Shown here: one piece after another, positions 36,107-45,667 of the stretch
How the letters are laid out: each line of letters opens with the position of its first letter
Numbering within the stretch: the first letter of the stretch is position 1
Source of the DNA: Pedobacter panaciterrae
GTDB lineage: Bacteria > Bacteroidota > Bacteroidia > Sphingobacteriales > Sphingobacteriaceae
Direction: 5' to 3'
DNA: 64,000 bases
Assembly (NCBI RefSeq): GCF_013204795.1
Contig: NZ_JABMKW010000004.1
Coordinates: forward strand, 60,507 to 124,506
Position numbers and translations under genes: made by a program
Notes under the pieces: model-generated
What the model was told of the DNA's origin: nothing
Databases searched by the model: none
Seen by the model: only the letters and a program-made list of their open reading frames with translations

Positions 36107-37534
36107 ATGAAAAAATTGAGCGCCCTTCTTATCATCCTTGCATTCCCTTATTTACTAATAGCACAACAGGTATCGTGTAACTGTCTGGACAATTTAAATG
36201 AAACCATTGTTAAAACTGAAATCAACTATGCTGGCTTCCCCACTAAAGTGGATGAAAAGACAAAGTCTGATTATGATAATCTAATAACCAGTCTACGTGC
36301 AAAGGCAGGAAATGAAAGCAATGCAAAAAAATGTTTCTACCTCATAAAAGACTATATAAGATTTTTTAAGGACAAACATTTCTCATTATCCTACCTGAAT
36401 AAAAATGATTACGACAATGAGAAAGAAGACATTGATGAATCTTACTTCAAAATCCTGAAACCTGACAATAGCGTTGAAGGTATATGGACCAATCCAGACA
36501 GCTCAATCACCCTGGGAATAAAGATATTTCCAGATAACGAATACAAGGCCATTATCCTTAAAGCAAAGGATGAAAAGCTTCCAAAAGGTTTGGTTTATTT
36601 TAAACTAAAACCCCACAAAAAGGGTTATCTGTTACAACAATACAATGTGTTGAACAGCATAGATTTTTATGCTCAGCAAAGAGGCGGCTTATTGCAATTA
36701 TGGAATTTTTCACTTTTTGGAAGGATTTCACCAAGAGAAATGACGGCTAGTGAAAAAAGGGAGTTAAACACATGGAAGAATAATAACAATGGATTAGATT
36801 TTAATCAGTTAGATGAAGAAACCAGTTATATCAAAATTCCAACCTTCTTTAACAACGACAGTAAGATCGAGAAATTGGTTGCAACAAACGACAAAGCTAT
36901 TAGAAATAGTAAGTACCTGATCATCGATCTCCGTGGAAATGGAGGAGGCAATTCCGGCTGGAGCTTTCTATTGCCTTATGTAATAACCAATCCCATTAAA
37001 CAGGACGCCCCCTTACTTCGCATATCAAAAGACAATGTCCAGATTAAAAGATCGGAGCTTGAATCTCTTGTAAAAAATCCTTTGCCCGAGGATGCAAAGA
37101 AATATTATCCCGATGAATATATAAGCACACTCAAAAAAATCTACGAGGAGCTCCCGACCGCTAAAAGTACCTTTTATGAAGTTCCTGGATTAACTATTCC
37201 AATTGATTCTGTTCTCGGCAATCCCTCCCGGGTAGCGCTAATAACTGATGAACTTTGCGGGAGTTCTACAGAATACTTTTTTCAATTGATGAAACAAAGC
37301 AAAAAAACCACAAGATACGGTTCAAATAGTGTAGGAATGATGGATTATGAAGGCCCAACTTCAACAACTCCACTTCCATGTAAAGAGCTAATTCTAATGA
37401 TGCCCGTTTCAAAATCGAGCTGGACCGATAAAAATCCAATTGATGAGGCCGGCTTTAGTCCTGATGTTAAACTCAAAATACCAGGAAAGCAGTGGGTTGA
37501 ATACATCGTTAAGGATCTAAAAAAGAAAGGATAG
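36107..37534 (+). CDS. S41-family (tail-specific protease-like) peptidase, secreted
   Basis: The 475-residue product has a signal peptide (FPYLLIAQQ). Its C-terminal core has the S41 pattern LIIDLRGNGGGNSGW (about residue 275), ALITDELCGSSTEYFFQL with the nucleophile Ser, YGSNSVGMMDYEG and IDEAGFSPDVKL. I see no PDZ domain; the N-terminal 220 residues are a different helical part. It probably degrades peptides in the periplasm. Confidence 0.85.
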   Translation: MKKLSALLIILAFPYLLIAQQVSCNCLDNLNETIVKTEINYAGFPTKVDEKTKSDYDNLITSLRAKAGNESNAKKCFYLIKDYIRFFKDKHFSLSYLNKNDYDNEKEDIDESYFKILKPDNSVEGIWTNPDSSITLGIKIFPDNEYKAIILKAKDEKLPKGLVYFKLKPHKKGYLLQQYNVLNSIDFYAQQRGGLLQLWNFSLFGRISPREMTASEKRELNTWKNNNNGLDFNQLDEETSYIKIPTFFNNDSKIEKLVATNDKAIRNSKYLIIDLRGNGGGNSGWSFLLPYVITNPIKQDAPLLRISKDNVQIKRSELESLVKNPLPEDAKKYYPDEYISTLKKIYEELPTAKSTFYEVPGLTIPIDSVLGNPSRVALITDELCGSSTEYFFQLMKQSKKTTRYGSNSVGMMDYEGPTSTTPLPCKELILMMPVSKSSWTDKNPIDEAGFSPDVKLKIPGKQWVEYIVKDLKKKG

Positions 37535-37647
37535 TGAGTTCATTCATTGAGTAAGTTTTCTGATTCATCACATTTTTACCGTTGTTCATCACATTTTAAT
37601 AAATCAGTTCATCTAAAGGTTATTATTGTGTTAAAAAACAATCAGGT

Positions 37648-39150
37648 ATGAAAAAAAATATTGCTCTATTGTGCTTAATGTTTGTTGTTATACAGGCTTC
37701 GGCCCAGTTTAACCTTATGGGAAAAATCCTAAATTATACTGGCAAAGAAGATCTAGTCGTCAACATTCCATTGGTATACGGTTTTCATAAAGAGAATTCT
37801 ATATCTATTCCTGTAGCGAAAAATGGCACATTCAATATCACCCTACCTACTGAAACACAAAATTTTGTCAGCTTGATTTTTCAAAGACAGTTTTACACGC
37901 TTCTGATCACCAGGAATAAAAATTTAACAGCTAGTATAAACGAAAATAATAAAAACCTTGAGCTCTTATCAGGTACTGCTTTGTTGGAAAACAAGCTGCT
38001 GCAAAAAATCAACATAATGGAAAATCCGGCCTTTATGGAAGAACAGGCAGCACATCTTTATGGAGGTCTTAATTTTACTGAATTGAATGCTAAGCTGATC
38101 CAGCCTTATCTTGCTAAACGAGATGAAAAAATCGATATCATAACGGCCTCAAAAATTTCGTTGAAGAACAAAAAGCTGATCATATCAGAAGTAAAATATC
38201 TTGCTTACAATTATCTAAATGATTTTGCGAGAACACAGCTCAACAATAAGCCTGCTATCGACAGCATGATTATTAATCTTTTTGATAATAGCATCATTAA
38301 ACCTGAAGTTTTTCCTGCTGGTCTTCAGTATTACTCCTTTGCCGACAACTATCTCCGGTACCTGGAAACCAAAGCTTTTTTAAAGATTAAAAAAGATAAC
38401 ATCAAGCCCACCGAACCGATACCGTACTATGGGATCAGTTTAGATAGTGCCAATGTAGTAGTAAAAAAATATGGAAAGCCATATTGGAGGTGGGTGGGCA
38501 GTACCAAGAACTTTCCTGAACCAGTTACCGAACAGTATACATATCAGCAGATCATAAACTTGTACTATGACAAAGACCTAAGGCAAATCGCTGCGCTTTC
38601 AGAAGTATTTAAAAAGCGGTTTCCTCAAAGCAAATTTAATCAGGAGATTGATCAAAAAGTAAATTCATTAAGGCAAATGCTTGCTCAGAACGAATCAAAC
38701 ACTGATATCGTGGTTTTAAAGGATTACGACAAAATACAATCAGTTTATGATGTTATAGCTAAGTATAAAGGCAAAGTGGTTTATCTTGATGTTTGGGGCA
38801 CATGGTGTGGCCCCTGCAAAGAGGAGCTTAAATTTATGCCTCAACTCAAATCTGCTTTTACCAATAAGGATGTTATATTTCTTTATCTGGATATGGATGA
38901 GGAAGATCGCGATGCCATCTGGAAAGAGTTCATTAAAGTAAACGGGTTAACAGGAGTACACTTCCGTAAGAACAGACAAACTATAGCCCCGCTATGGAAA
39001 GAATTATTGGCAGACAACCAGGATAAAGCTGAATACTACCCCCAGTATTTCATTTTTGATAAAGAGGGAAAGGTAGCCGTAAGTAAGGCTTTACGCCCAA
39101 GCGACAAAGAAGCACTGTATCAGCAAATCAACTCTGTGTTAGTTCATTAA
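37648..39150 (+). CDS. TlpA-like thioredoxin-domain protein, secreted
   Basis: The 500-residue product has a signal peptide (ending ASAQ), a beta-rich front about 100 residues long, a helical middle and a C-terminal thioredoxin fold with VYLDVWGTWCGPCKEELKF (WCGPC, about residue 386) and a cis-Pro region in YYPQYFIFDKEG. This matches Bacteroidota TlpA-type disulfide reductases with long N-terminal extensions. Its stop region overlaps the HxlR remnant on the other strand. Confidence 0.87.
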   Translation: MKKNIALLCLMFVVIQASAQFNLMGKILNYTGKEDLVVNIPLVYGFHKENSISIPVAKNGTFNITLPTETQNFVSLIFQRQFYTLLITRNKNLTASINENNKNLELLSGTALLENKLLQKINIMENPAFMEEQAAHLYGGLNFTELNAKLIQPYLAKRDEKIDIITASKISLKNKKLIISEVKYLAYNYLNDFARTQLNNKPAIDSMIINLFDNSIIKPEVFPAGLQYYSFADNYLRYLETKAFLKIKKDNIKPTEPIPYYGISLDSANVVVKKYGKPYWRWVGSTKNFPEPVTEQYTYQQIINLYYDKDLRQIAALSEVFKKRFPQSKFNQEIDQKVNSLRQMLAQNESNTDIVVLKDYDKIQSVYDVIAKYKGKVVYLDVWGTWCGPCKEELKFMPQLKSAFTNKDVIFLYLDMDEEDRDAIWKEFIKVNGLTGVHFRKNRQTIAPLWKELLADNQDKAEYYPQYFIFDKEGKVAVSKALRPSDKEALYQQINSVLVH

Positions 39151-39284
39151 TTCTGAATAACAAGAAGGTCATCAAATCAACCATTTGGGTTTTAGCTAAG
39201 CCTTTTTCAGACAACTTATATTCTACCCTTGGCGGTAGTTCCTTATAAGCCAATCTTTCCAGTAGACACTTCTCCCAACTCTTT
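39128..39284 (-). pseudogene. Remnant of an HxlR-family transcriptional regulator
   Basis: The minus strand encodes KCLLERLAYKELPPRVEYK and then LSEKGLAKTQMVDLMTFLL before a stop at 39128-39130. This is the C-terminal wing of HxlR-type winged-helix regulators, whose usual form is 'GLIERIVYKEVPPRVEYSLTEKG'. A TAA lies just upstream in frame at about 39285 and the helix-turn-helix half is gone, so only about 50 codons remain. It is too short to be functional. Confidence 0.75.
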
Positions 39285-39352
39285 TAGTTGTGAAAAGTGT
39301 CTACTTCACAATTCAGAAAGCACTACCGTATAGAAAGATCATATTGAGTACG

Positions 39353-39826
39353 TCATTCTTTGACTAACAACTTCAAATACGTAAAAATCTTCCCACTATG
39401 CTCCGCTTCGTGATAATTAGCGGCTTGTAAAGCCTGGACATGATTTTTCACTTGAATTCCGATGGGTAACTCAAACGGGTTATAGTTGACAAATAATCTG
39501 GATTCAAGATCGGATTCAAGGTGGTTAACTGTATCAATCAATAAATGTTTCACCTCGTTAACATCCGGAGTAATTTTCCAAGAACCCGGAGACGATCCAA
39601 TTTTGAAGGACTCCATGAATTCCTTAGATATATACATTGGTAACCCGCTACGCATATACATATGCCTCTGTTGAGAAGTAATACAATGACCGATTTGCCA
39701 AATTATATTATTGTTAAAACCCTCTGGAATTTTAAATAATATTTCGTAGTTACTTGTTTCCATTAATTGCAATAGCCTAATCCTGCTAGCTCTTAAAATT
39801 TCACATTCGAAACGTTCATTTATCAT
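39353..39826 (-). CDS. DinB-family protein
   Basis: The 157-residue helical protein has the DinB metal-His pattern: WQIGHCITSQQRHMYMRSG (first His pair, about residues 46-54) and NYHEAEHSGKIF (last His, about residue 140). The family forms a four-helix bundle, usually binding a divalent metal; several members are bacillithiol or glutathione-independent thiol transferases. The exact role is unknown. Confidence 0.8.
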   Translation of the reverse strand: MINERFECEILRASRIRLLQLMETSNYEILFKIPEGFNNNIIWQIGHCITSQQRHMYMRSGLPMYISKEFMESFKIGSSPGSWKITPDVNEVKHLLIDTVNHLESDLESRLFVNYNPFELPIGIQVKNHVQALQAANYHEAEHSGKIFTYLKLLVKE

Positions 39827-40015
39827 TTAAGTTGGTTTAAGTGCTTAGCAACAGAAGAAGCCATTATGTTCTCTAAAGTAACCTTTTCCTGTTGAAGTTC
39901 AAACTTTCTCCGATTGATACACAGTCATGGCTTACTTAGTGATTTAAGATGTTTGCTTTTCTTGTTCTTTTATCAGGAAGCTTGAGTAAATTGCGAATAA
40001 TTATATACTTGAACG

Positions 40016-40603
40016 ATGTCAAATTTTGAGACGCTTTTCTATTACATTCAAGAAACATCTGGCAAATTGCTCTCAGAGGATGACAAGCATTTGTTAATGG
40101 CACATTTTAAACCCAAAAAACTTCGAAAAAGACAATACTTCTTACAGGAAGGGGACGTGTGCAAATATATTGCGTTTATTGTAAAAGGATCCGCCAGGAC
40201 CTTTACGGTAGATGACAAAGGGCATGAACATATACTGAAATTGTCTTTGGAAAACTGGTGGATAGTGGATTTTGAAAGCTTTTACCTGTTAACGCCAAGC
40301 CGCTTTAATATTGAAGCGCTGGAGAATCTGGAGGTGCTGCAATCTACCAATGCTCAAATTGAGGAGTTTCTTAAGCATATACCTGCCTTTTCAGCGATGT
40401 CCAACGTAATTAGTCAAAATAACACCATTGCAACACAAAAAAGAATGCAGGCCGCTATGATCTATACCGCTGAAGAGCGTTACGAGGACTTGATCAGCAA
40501 TTATCCGCAGTTTCTACAACGGTTCCCGCAAAACATGATCGCTTCTTATCTGGGCTTGTCCCCGGAAACTTTGAGCAGATTAAAGAAAAATTCTTTTAAA
40601 TAA
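40016..40603 (+). CDS. Crp/Fnr-family transcriptional regulator
   Basis: The 195-residue product has a cyclic-nucleotide-binding-like jelly roll (KRQYFLQEGDVCKYIAFIVKGSARTF, about residues 38-64) and a C-terminal helix-turn-helix (FPQNMIASYLGLSPETLSRLKK, about residues 170-191). The phosphate-binding cassette is degenerate, so the ligand is probably not cAMP. It may control the SDR gene 219 bp downstream, but that is only proximity. Confidence 0.85.
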   Translation: MSNFETLFYYIQETSGKLLSEDDKHLLMAHFKPKKLRKRQYFLQEGDVCKYIAFIVKGSARTFTVDDKGHEHILKLSLENWWIVDFESFYLLTPSRFNIEALENLEVLQSTNAQIEEFLKHIPAFSAMSNVISQNNTIATQKRMQAAMIYTAEERYEDLISNYPQFLQRFPQNMIASYLGLSPETLSRLKKNSFK

Positions 40604-40822
40604 ATCTAATCTCAATCGATATAAGCAGTAGTGACCGCTCTAGCATTTAACTGCTTTGCTTTTTTGCATCTTTGTTAAGTTGTTATTTTACAATTCCTTA
40701 TCCGATTAAAGTGATTAAGGTCATCGCCTTAACTTGATCTGGGTCAAGCTTACTTAATGATCCATATCAATATCCAGTTCCCTGTAAGTCAGGATCTTTG
40801 GATATATTAATACATAAAAATC

Positions 40823-41581
40823 ATGAGTAAATTAGAAAACAAAGTAGCGGTAGTTACCGGTGCTTCGAAAGGAATAGGTGCCTCTATCGCCAAACACTTT
40901 GCGGCAGAAGGCGCAAAGGTAGTTGTGAATTACGCTTCAAGTAAAGAAGGTGCAGATAAAGTGGTGAAGGAAATTACTGACAACGGAGGCATAGCCATTG
41001 CGGTACAGGCCGATGTATCTAAAGAAGCTGATGTAAACAGGTTGTTTGAGGAAACTAATAAGGCATTCGGCAGCCTGGATATTTTGGTAAATAACGCGGT
41101 TTATCAGGGATATGCACCTATTGAACAGATATCAGCAGAAACTTTTCATAATAGTTTTAATGTCAATGTACTTGGTCCCATACAAACTATTCAGGCAGCT
41201 TTAAAATTGTTTGGTGATAAGGGTGGCAATATAATCAATATCAGCTCAGGCGCAAGCAAGATGCCTCTTCCGGGAGCCTCGTTATATTCCGCAACTAAAG
41301 CGGCTTTAGATGCCATAACTATCTCTTTGTCGAAAGAACTGGGTATCCAAAAGATTCGCATCAATTCTATTTTGCCGGGTGCTACAGAAACAGAAGGTGC
41401 AGCTAGTGCGGGCGTCACTACCGGCAGTGAGTATGAAAAAATGTTTATTGCCAACACACCACTTGGTCGCAGAGGTAAGCCCGAAGATATTGCGAAAGCA
41501 GCCGTATTTCTGGCTTCCGATGATGCCGCGTGGGTTACGGGTGAGCAAATTTCCGTGTCGGGCGGAATGTACGGCTTTTAA
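40823..41581 (+). CDS. SDR-family oxidoreductase (FabG-like)
   Basis: The 252-residue product has VVTGASKGIGASIAKHF (cofactor loop), VQADVSKEAD, ILVNNAVY, NIINISSGASKMP (Ser), the catalytic SLYSATKAALDA (Tyr/Lys) and VSGGMYGF at the end. It is a cytoplasmic NAD(P)-dependent reductase with unknown substrate. A strong terminator follows at 41600. Confidence 0.9.
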   Translation: MSKLENKVAVVTGASKGIGASIAKHFAAEGAKVVVNYASSKEGADKVVKEITDNGGIAIAVQADVSKEADVNRLFEETNKAFGSLDILVNNAVYQGYAPIEQISAETFHNSFNVNVLGPIQTIQAALKLFGDKGGNIINISSGASKMPLPGASLYSATKAALDAITISLSKELGIQKIRINSILPGATETEGAASAGVTTGSEYEKMFIANTPLGRRGKPEDIAKAAVFLASDDAAWVTGEQISVSGGMYGF

Positions 41582-41599
41582 ATCATGCTGTGGTTTTGA

Positions 41600-41631
41600 G
41601 TCCCCGACGGTGATCATCGGGGACTTTTATT
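41600..41631 (+). terminator. Terminator after the SDR gene
   Basis: GTCCCCGA (41600-41607) and TCGGGGAC (41617-41624) form an 8-bp GC-rich stem followed by TTTTATTT. Confidence 0.88.
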
Positions 41632-41715
41632 TGCCTTCGGAAACCTTTGACCGGACCATGTCCCTACTACATATTCTGTAGTGAGTCAGCATTTTGAAAA
41701 TGCGCACCCCAATAC

Positions 41716-41752
41716 AAAAAAAGCCTCCAAATCATCGATTTGCAGGCTTTTA
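41716..41752 (-). terminator. Terminator of a minus-strand tRNA transcript
   Basis: On the minus strand AAGCCT-GC-AAATC-GAT-GATTT-GG-AGGCTT folds into a stem with a small internal loop, followed by a run of T. It lies 20-60 bp downstream of the tRNA 3'-end remnant at 41775-41797, so it is probably the original tRNA terminator left at the island boundary. Confidence 0.75.
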
Positions 41753-41771
41753 TACGTTTTGTTACTCATTT

Positions 41772-41897
41772 CAGTGGTCCCGACGAGAATCGAACTCCCT
41801 GGGTAACCAACATATTTTCAATGAATTACAAATATTAAAATATGCTACTCACTGAATAACTCACTGCTCTTGAATACGTTTTAGCTGCAATTGCTAT
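41772..41897 (-). repeat. Island junction A: tRNA 3'-end fragment plus island-side repeat
   Basis: Minus-strand GAGTTCGATTCTCGTCGGG with flanking ACCA (41775-41797) is the T-loop, T-stem 3' strand and acceptor 3' strand of a tRNA, probably tRNA-Arg. The 5' side of the T-stem and the rest of the tRNA are replaced by other sequence. About 100 bp to the right recur at 50635-50734, including 21 identical bases at 41813-41833 and 50650-50670. This is the pattern left by site-specific integration into a tRNA 3' end. Confidence 0.72.
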
Positions 41898-42000
41898 AAT
41901 ACTAATTTACAAAAAAAATAGAACTTTCATAAACTTGCTTTACTATTGATGTCTAAAGAAACATATTTGTAGTTACACTACACAATCCAATACTTGAGTG

Positions 42001-43362
42001 TCATAGAGAGAATAAATATCTATTACATAATTCCCTTGATGCGGTATCCATAGTATCGTCCAATACCCACTGACTGACCATGGATTTAAAGTTAAAGTTT
42101 TTATACTCTAACAGAAGTTCTAATATATCTAGATCTTCTTTCGTTGCACCCTGCATAAGAGAGGGAAGAGCTGACTTTATTAGCTCGCTTTCCCTACCTC
42201 TTAATACTCTAATAATATTAGCACGAGCAAGTGAACTCATTTTTTTTTGAGTAAGACAGGTTAATAGATAAGACGTGGATTTATCGTCCTTTCTTTGCAA
42301 AAAGTAGTTAAACAACGGAAATATCTGACGATAATTTGTCGTGTTTTTGATGGTGAGACAAATCTCATCATATAACTCATCATTTTCAATAATTTTAGTT
42401 CTTTCAATAAAGGGGAAGTAATCATGAGGTATTTCTCGCTCTCTAATAATTTTAAGCCATTTCTTTTGGGATAAAATATTAGATGACTCTTTCAAAGCCT
42501 CAAGCAGTCCTCTATCGCTAGGGGTAAGTGCAATCAGGCTATCAAGCACATGAATATCGTCAGACGAAGAACTGTTTGCAACCGCCTTCAACGCTATTGG
42601 CCTTAAAACAGTATCATTCATAAATGGTTGCAAAATTCCAGCCATATGATTGCTATTAAATTCAGCAAGCACAGCAATAGCCCAACCCCTTAATGAATCT
42701 TGACTTCCCGCTATATCTCGCAGCGATTTATCTTTTTCCGATGTTAACCTACCTTTCGACAATGATCTTATCGCTAAGTACCTAATGACAGTATTCGTAC
42801 TATTTATATTGTCGGTTCCAAATTTCTCTAACAAATTACTTTCCATTTCTAAAAAGCGCTCAATCAAATAGGCTCCGATTGGTTCTTTTGAATAATGTAG
42901 AATGGTCTTAATAACCGGCTCTGTTTCTTTTGATTGTAATGAAATCAGTGCACAGGCTGCCCGGAAATCCTTATAGTCTGTTTTCTTTAGTATTGCCTCA
43001 ATAAATGGGATTCTAGATTTATCGTAAACTGCAGCGGCCAATAAACAGCCTAATTGGTTTTTTTTACTGGCAGAATCTTGAAGTAACATATCTATATTAA
43101 GTTCGTATAGGCTGCTAAATCTGAAGTCCATTAAAGAAAATTCCTCACTTGATTTGTTTTGAAGCACCCCGGCTAAAATTGCACCTTTATCAGAGAAATA
43201 AAGCAAATGGTTATATTTTTTCAACAAACTATCTATTCCGATATCAGCAAATTTACCAACTGCCAACTTCTCGAAATCCTCTTTAAACTCAAATAATGAT
43301 TGCGCACTAACATTGAGGCTGAAGAGGAGATACATAAAAAAAATACCAAAAAATTTTTTCAT
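42001..43362 (-). CDS. Secreted helical-repeat (HEAT-like) protein
   Basis: The 453-residue product has a signal peptide (GIFFMYLLFSLNVSAQ). The rest is almost wholly helical, with repeat-like units of about 30-40 residues, e.g. AACALISLQSKETEPVIKTI, VIRYLAIRSLSKGRL and LRPIALKAVANSSSSDD, suggesting a HEAT-type solenoid. No catalytic motif is seen. It is the third gene of a minus-strand run with a membrane protein and a lipoprotein, inside island 1. Confidence 0.7.
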   Translation of the reverse strand: MKKFFGIFFMYLLFSLNVSAQSLFEFKEDFEKLAVGKFADIGIDSLLKKYNHLLYFSDKGAILAGVLQNKSSEEFSLMDFRFSSLYELNIDMLLQDSASKKNQLGCLLAAAVYDKSRIPFIEAILKKTDYKDFRAACALISLQSKETEPVIKTILHYSKEPIGAYLIERFLEMESNLLEKFGTDNINSTNTVIRYLAIRSLSKGRLTSEKDKSLRDIAGSQDSLRGWAIAVLAEFNSNHMAGILQPFMNDTVLRPIALKAVANSSSSDDIHVLDSLIALTPSDRGLLEALKESSNILSQKKWLKIIREREIPHDYFPFIERTKIIENDELYDEICLTIKNTTNYRQIFPLFNYFLQRKDDKSTSYLLTCLTQKKMSSLARANIIRVLRGRESELIKSALPSLMQGATKEDLDILELLLEYKNFNFKSMVSQWVLDDTMDTASRELCNRYLFSL

Positions 43363-43377
43363 CTATAATTTATACAC

Positions 43378-43812
43378 TTAATCAATAGGTTTCTCCTGTT
43401 GAACGTAGATGCATAACAGGTTGGCTGTTATTGCCATTAAGTTTAATAAAACAAAAATGATTATCATCGACAACACAAATCCGTTATTCCAACCGTCATT
43501 AAAAAGTGGCGTAAATAGCATGCTAAATAATAATAACGATGATACTACGCAAACAATTCGTTTGTATCTGTTTTTTTTAAATCCGCTAAACATCAAGGTT
43601 ATGAGAGAAAGCAAAATTAAACCGTTATATATCGCATTGCAAAGGTACGGTAACTCTTCAAATGGGGCGGCATTCTTTGTTATTGTCAGCGCGGAGATTA
43701 GTAAATACAAAAACATAAATACTGATATTTTTGTGTCATATATAACAACAAGACAAAATGCCACCCCCGTAAGGATATTTAGTAGGCCAATATTTCTCGT
43801 TAAATAAGGCAT
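43378..43812 (-). CDS. Small membrane protein in island 1
   Basis: About 144 residues from the ATG at 43812 (MPYLTRNIGLLNILTG); an earlier ATG at 43836 would overlap the upstream gene by 14 nt. Four transmembrane segments are visible, e.g. ILTGVAFCLVVIYDTKIS and FVLSMIIIFVLLNLMAITAN. I recognise no family. It lies 10 nt after the lipoprotein gene and 15 nt before the helical-repeat gene. An immunity or partner role to the lipoprotein is possible but unproven. Confidence 0.65.
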   Translation of the reverse strand: MPYLTRNIGLLNILTGVAFCLVVIYDTKISVFMFLYLLISALTITKNAAPFEELPYLCNAIYNGLILLSLITLMFSGFKKNRYKRIVCVVSSLLLFSMLFTPLFNDGWNNGFVLSMIIIFVLLNLMAITANLLCIYVQQEKPID

Positions 43813-43822
43813 ATATTTATGT

Positions 43823-45340
43823 TTATGGGCAAACACCTGTTTTTGCCGGCGCGGTCTTTGGCGCAGTTACCGGCTCTAGCACGATACCTGGTTTTCCTTC
43901 TGTTTGCATTGTTTTCAACTTCGTATAAAGGCTGCCTGGAGATCTGCCAATAGTTATAGTTACATTACCGGACTGAAGTTGAGCATTGGGAACAGAAATC
44001 TGTTCAGCTGCAGGCCGAGTCGCATTGTAAACATCAACAGCATAGTCTACACAATTATAATCATTTAAGTCATAACTTTTGTCTTTTTTTGTAGTCGCGG
44101 TAGCTAAAGCTAACTCAAACGCACTTTGTGTTATATCCTTGCTTATACTTGCATTATATTCATGTCCTCCATTGTCATTGATTTCGCTTCCTACGGCTCC
44201 CATTGAAAGGCTCAAAATTCCTGTGCCAGTTCCATCTTTAGGATAAAACCCGAAAGTTTTACTCATTGTTGTTGATCCGTTCTTTTTCGTTAGCGTAATG
44301 AATCCATGCCCAGGCTCGAAATTAGAAATATCTGTATTCGGGTCGTCATTTTTTGGTATATCAGTATGTAAAGTTATTTTATAAGTCGCGCCTGTATTGG
44401 AGATACTTGCAAAGCATTTTAACAATTTCACTAAATCAACAGTATTTAGAGATTGAATCACAACAGTTACGTCTACATTGCCTCCTATAGGTCCTCCACC
44501 ACTAATGATGCCGCTACTAAAGGACCCACTCCCGCTCCCTGATCCATTACCCCATCCTGATCCACTGCCACTACCAGATCCTCCTCCTGGGGCAGTACAA
44601 CTTAATTCTGTTATGCTTACAATCACGGTTTTACATTCGGCTCCATTAGCGGTACAGGTTGTTGATGTCGTTATTAAATAAGTACAATTTGGATTAAATG
44701 TGTACTCGGTAATAACCGATACGGTATTACGAATACCTGAGCCTTTGCTTCCCATAGATTTCTCTCGAACACTTCTAAGACTTATTTGACTATTCTTGAT
44801 CATAGATTCAGGATTTCGAGTTATTTCCGAATTTTTCTCTGTTTTAATTCCGTTCTCGAATACAGAACTTCCAGTTAAATAATAATTTATATCATATCGA
44901 AGAATTGATCCGGTAAATCCATTAATTGATTTGTCGTTATTATGTAAAACTAGATTATTCAAATTATCCTCTACTTTGTAGCTATTACTTACAAACTCAA
45001 ATATATTTCCTGATTTAATTTGATTTCCTTTAGCTGAAAATACGAATACACGTTTAACTTCGTACCGCGGATTACCCAGATCATATTCCATCGTGGGGAC
45101 TACAATTTGTTCACTTCCATCAGACGATTTAACCGACCAGGAGTCTCTCCAAAGTGGGCGTAACTTAATTTCTCCGGGAGCATTTTGAGTTTGACGCTGA
45201 TGCCATATTTTTGCCATTTCCAACATATCTGAAGAAATCTGTTGATCATAAACTATATTCTTGATGTCCTTACGGCAGGCAAAAATTAAAAGACAAACAC
45301 TAAAAAGTGTAGCCATTACGAATAGAGAGCGTTTTTTCAT
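43823..45340 (-). CDS. Lipoprotein with Gly/Ser linker and possible permuted papain-like C-terminal domain
   Basis: The 505-residue product has a lipobox (FSVCLLIFAC, Cys about residue 22), an N-terminal beta-rich region with NPNCTYLITTSTTCTANG, a Gly/Ser-rich linker (about 250-290) and a C-terminal domain. That domain has a His in GHGFITL (H345), GFYPKDG, and a later Cys in DYNCVDYAVDVYN (C430). His before Cys is the order in circularly permuted papain-like (NlpC/LRAT-type) folds, which act as peptidases, amidases or toxins. This assignment is tentative. Confidence 0.68.
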   Translation of the reverse strand: MKKRSLFVMATLFSVCLLIFACRKDIKNIVYDQQISSDMLEMAKIWHQRQTQNAPGEIKLRPLWRDSWSVKSSDGSEQIVVPTMEYDLGNPRYEVKRVFVFSAKGNQIKSGNIFEFVSNSYKVEDNLNNLVLHNNDKSINGFTGSILRYDINYYLTGSSVFENGIKTEKNSEITRNPESMIKNSQISLRSVREKSMGSKGSGIRNTVSVITEYTFNPNCTYLITTSTTCTANGAECKTVIVSITELSCTAPGGGSGSGSGSGWGNGSGSGSGSFSSGIISGGGPIGGNVDVTVVIQSLNTVDLVKLLKCFASISNTGATYKITLHTDIPKNDDPNTDISNFEPGHGFITLTKKNGSTTMSKTFGFYPKDGTGTGILSLSMGAVGSEINDNGGHEYNASISKDITQSAFELALATATTKKDKSYDLNDYNCVDYAVDVYNATRPAAEQISVPNAQLQSGNVTITIGRSPGSLYTKLKTMQTEGKPGIVLEPVTAPKTAPAKTGVCP

Positions 45341-45667
45341 ACTTGGTTTGTTTTTTGATAAATCAGTTTTACAAAATTTAATACTGCACGTGATTTTTTG
45401 AGCAGGTATTGTTTGCTATTATAAATAGCAGGTCGGTTAATATGTTGTGAAAGATGCGTTATTATTGGATATCACATCGACTAGATGCCATTACGGGTGA
45501 ACTCTGTTGACAATCAATATGATATGTCAAGTATGAAAATAGGTGAGTGAGTGGTAGAGCGTCGTTCATAAATGTATTATTAATTAAATGAATGTAGGAA
45601 TTTAGAAATTAGTATTTGTTAAATTTTACAATGTAGCATTTATTTTACATTAAAGCCTGGTAGAAAA
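45341..45667. other. Gap of 327 bp without a recognised gene
   Basis: The sequence is AT-rich. I see no ORF of note, no RNA gene and no clear promoter consensus. It contains the 5' region of the lipoprotein gene at 45340. Confidence 0.5.

Noticed and set aside
40016..41581. Crp-type regulator and SDR as one operon
   Set aside because: A 219-bp gap separates them, with no sign of read-through.
41775..41797. A complete tRNA gene at junction A
   Set aside because: Only the T-loop and acceptor 3' strand match. The anticodon arm, D arm and acceptor 5' strand are missing.
44478..44681. Proline-rich plus-strand frame at 44478-44681
   Set aside because: It is the antisense shadow of the Gly/Ser linker of the minus-strand lipoprotein.
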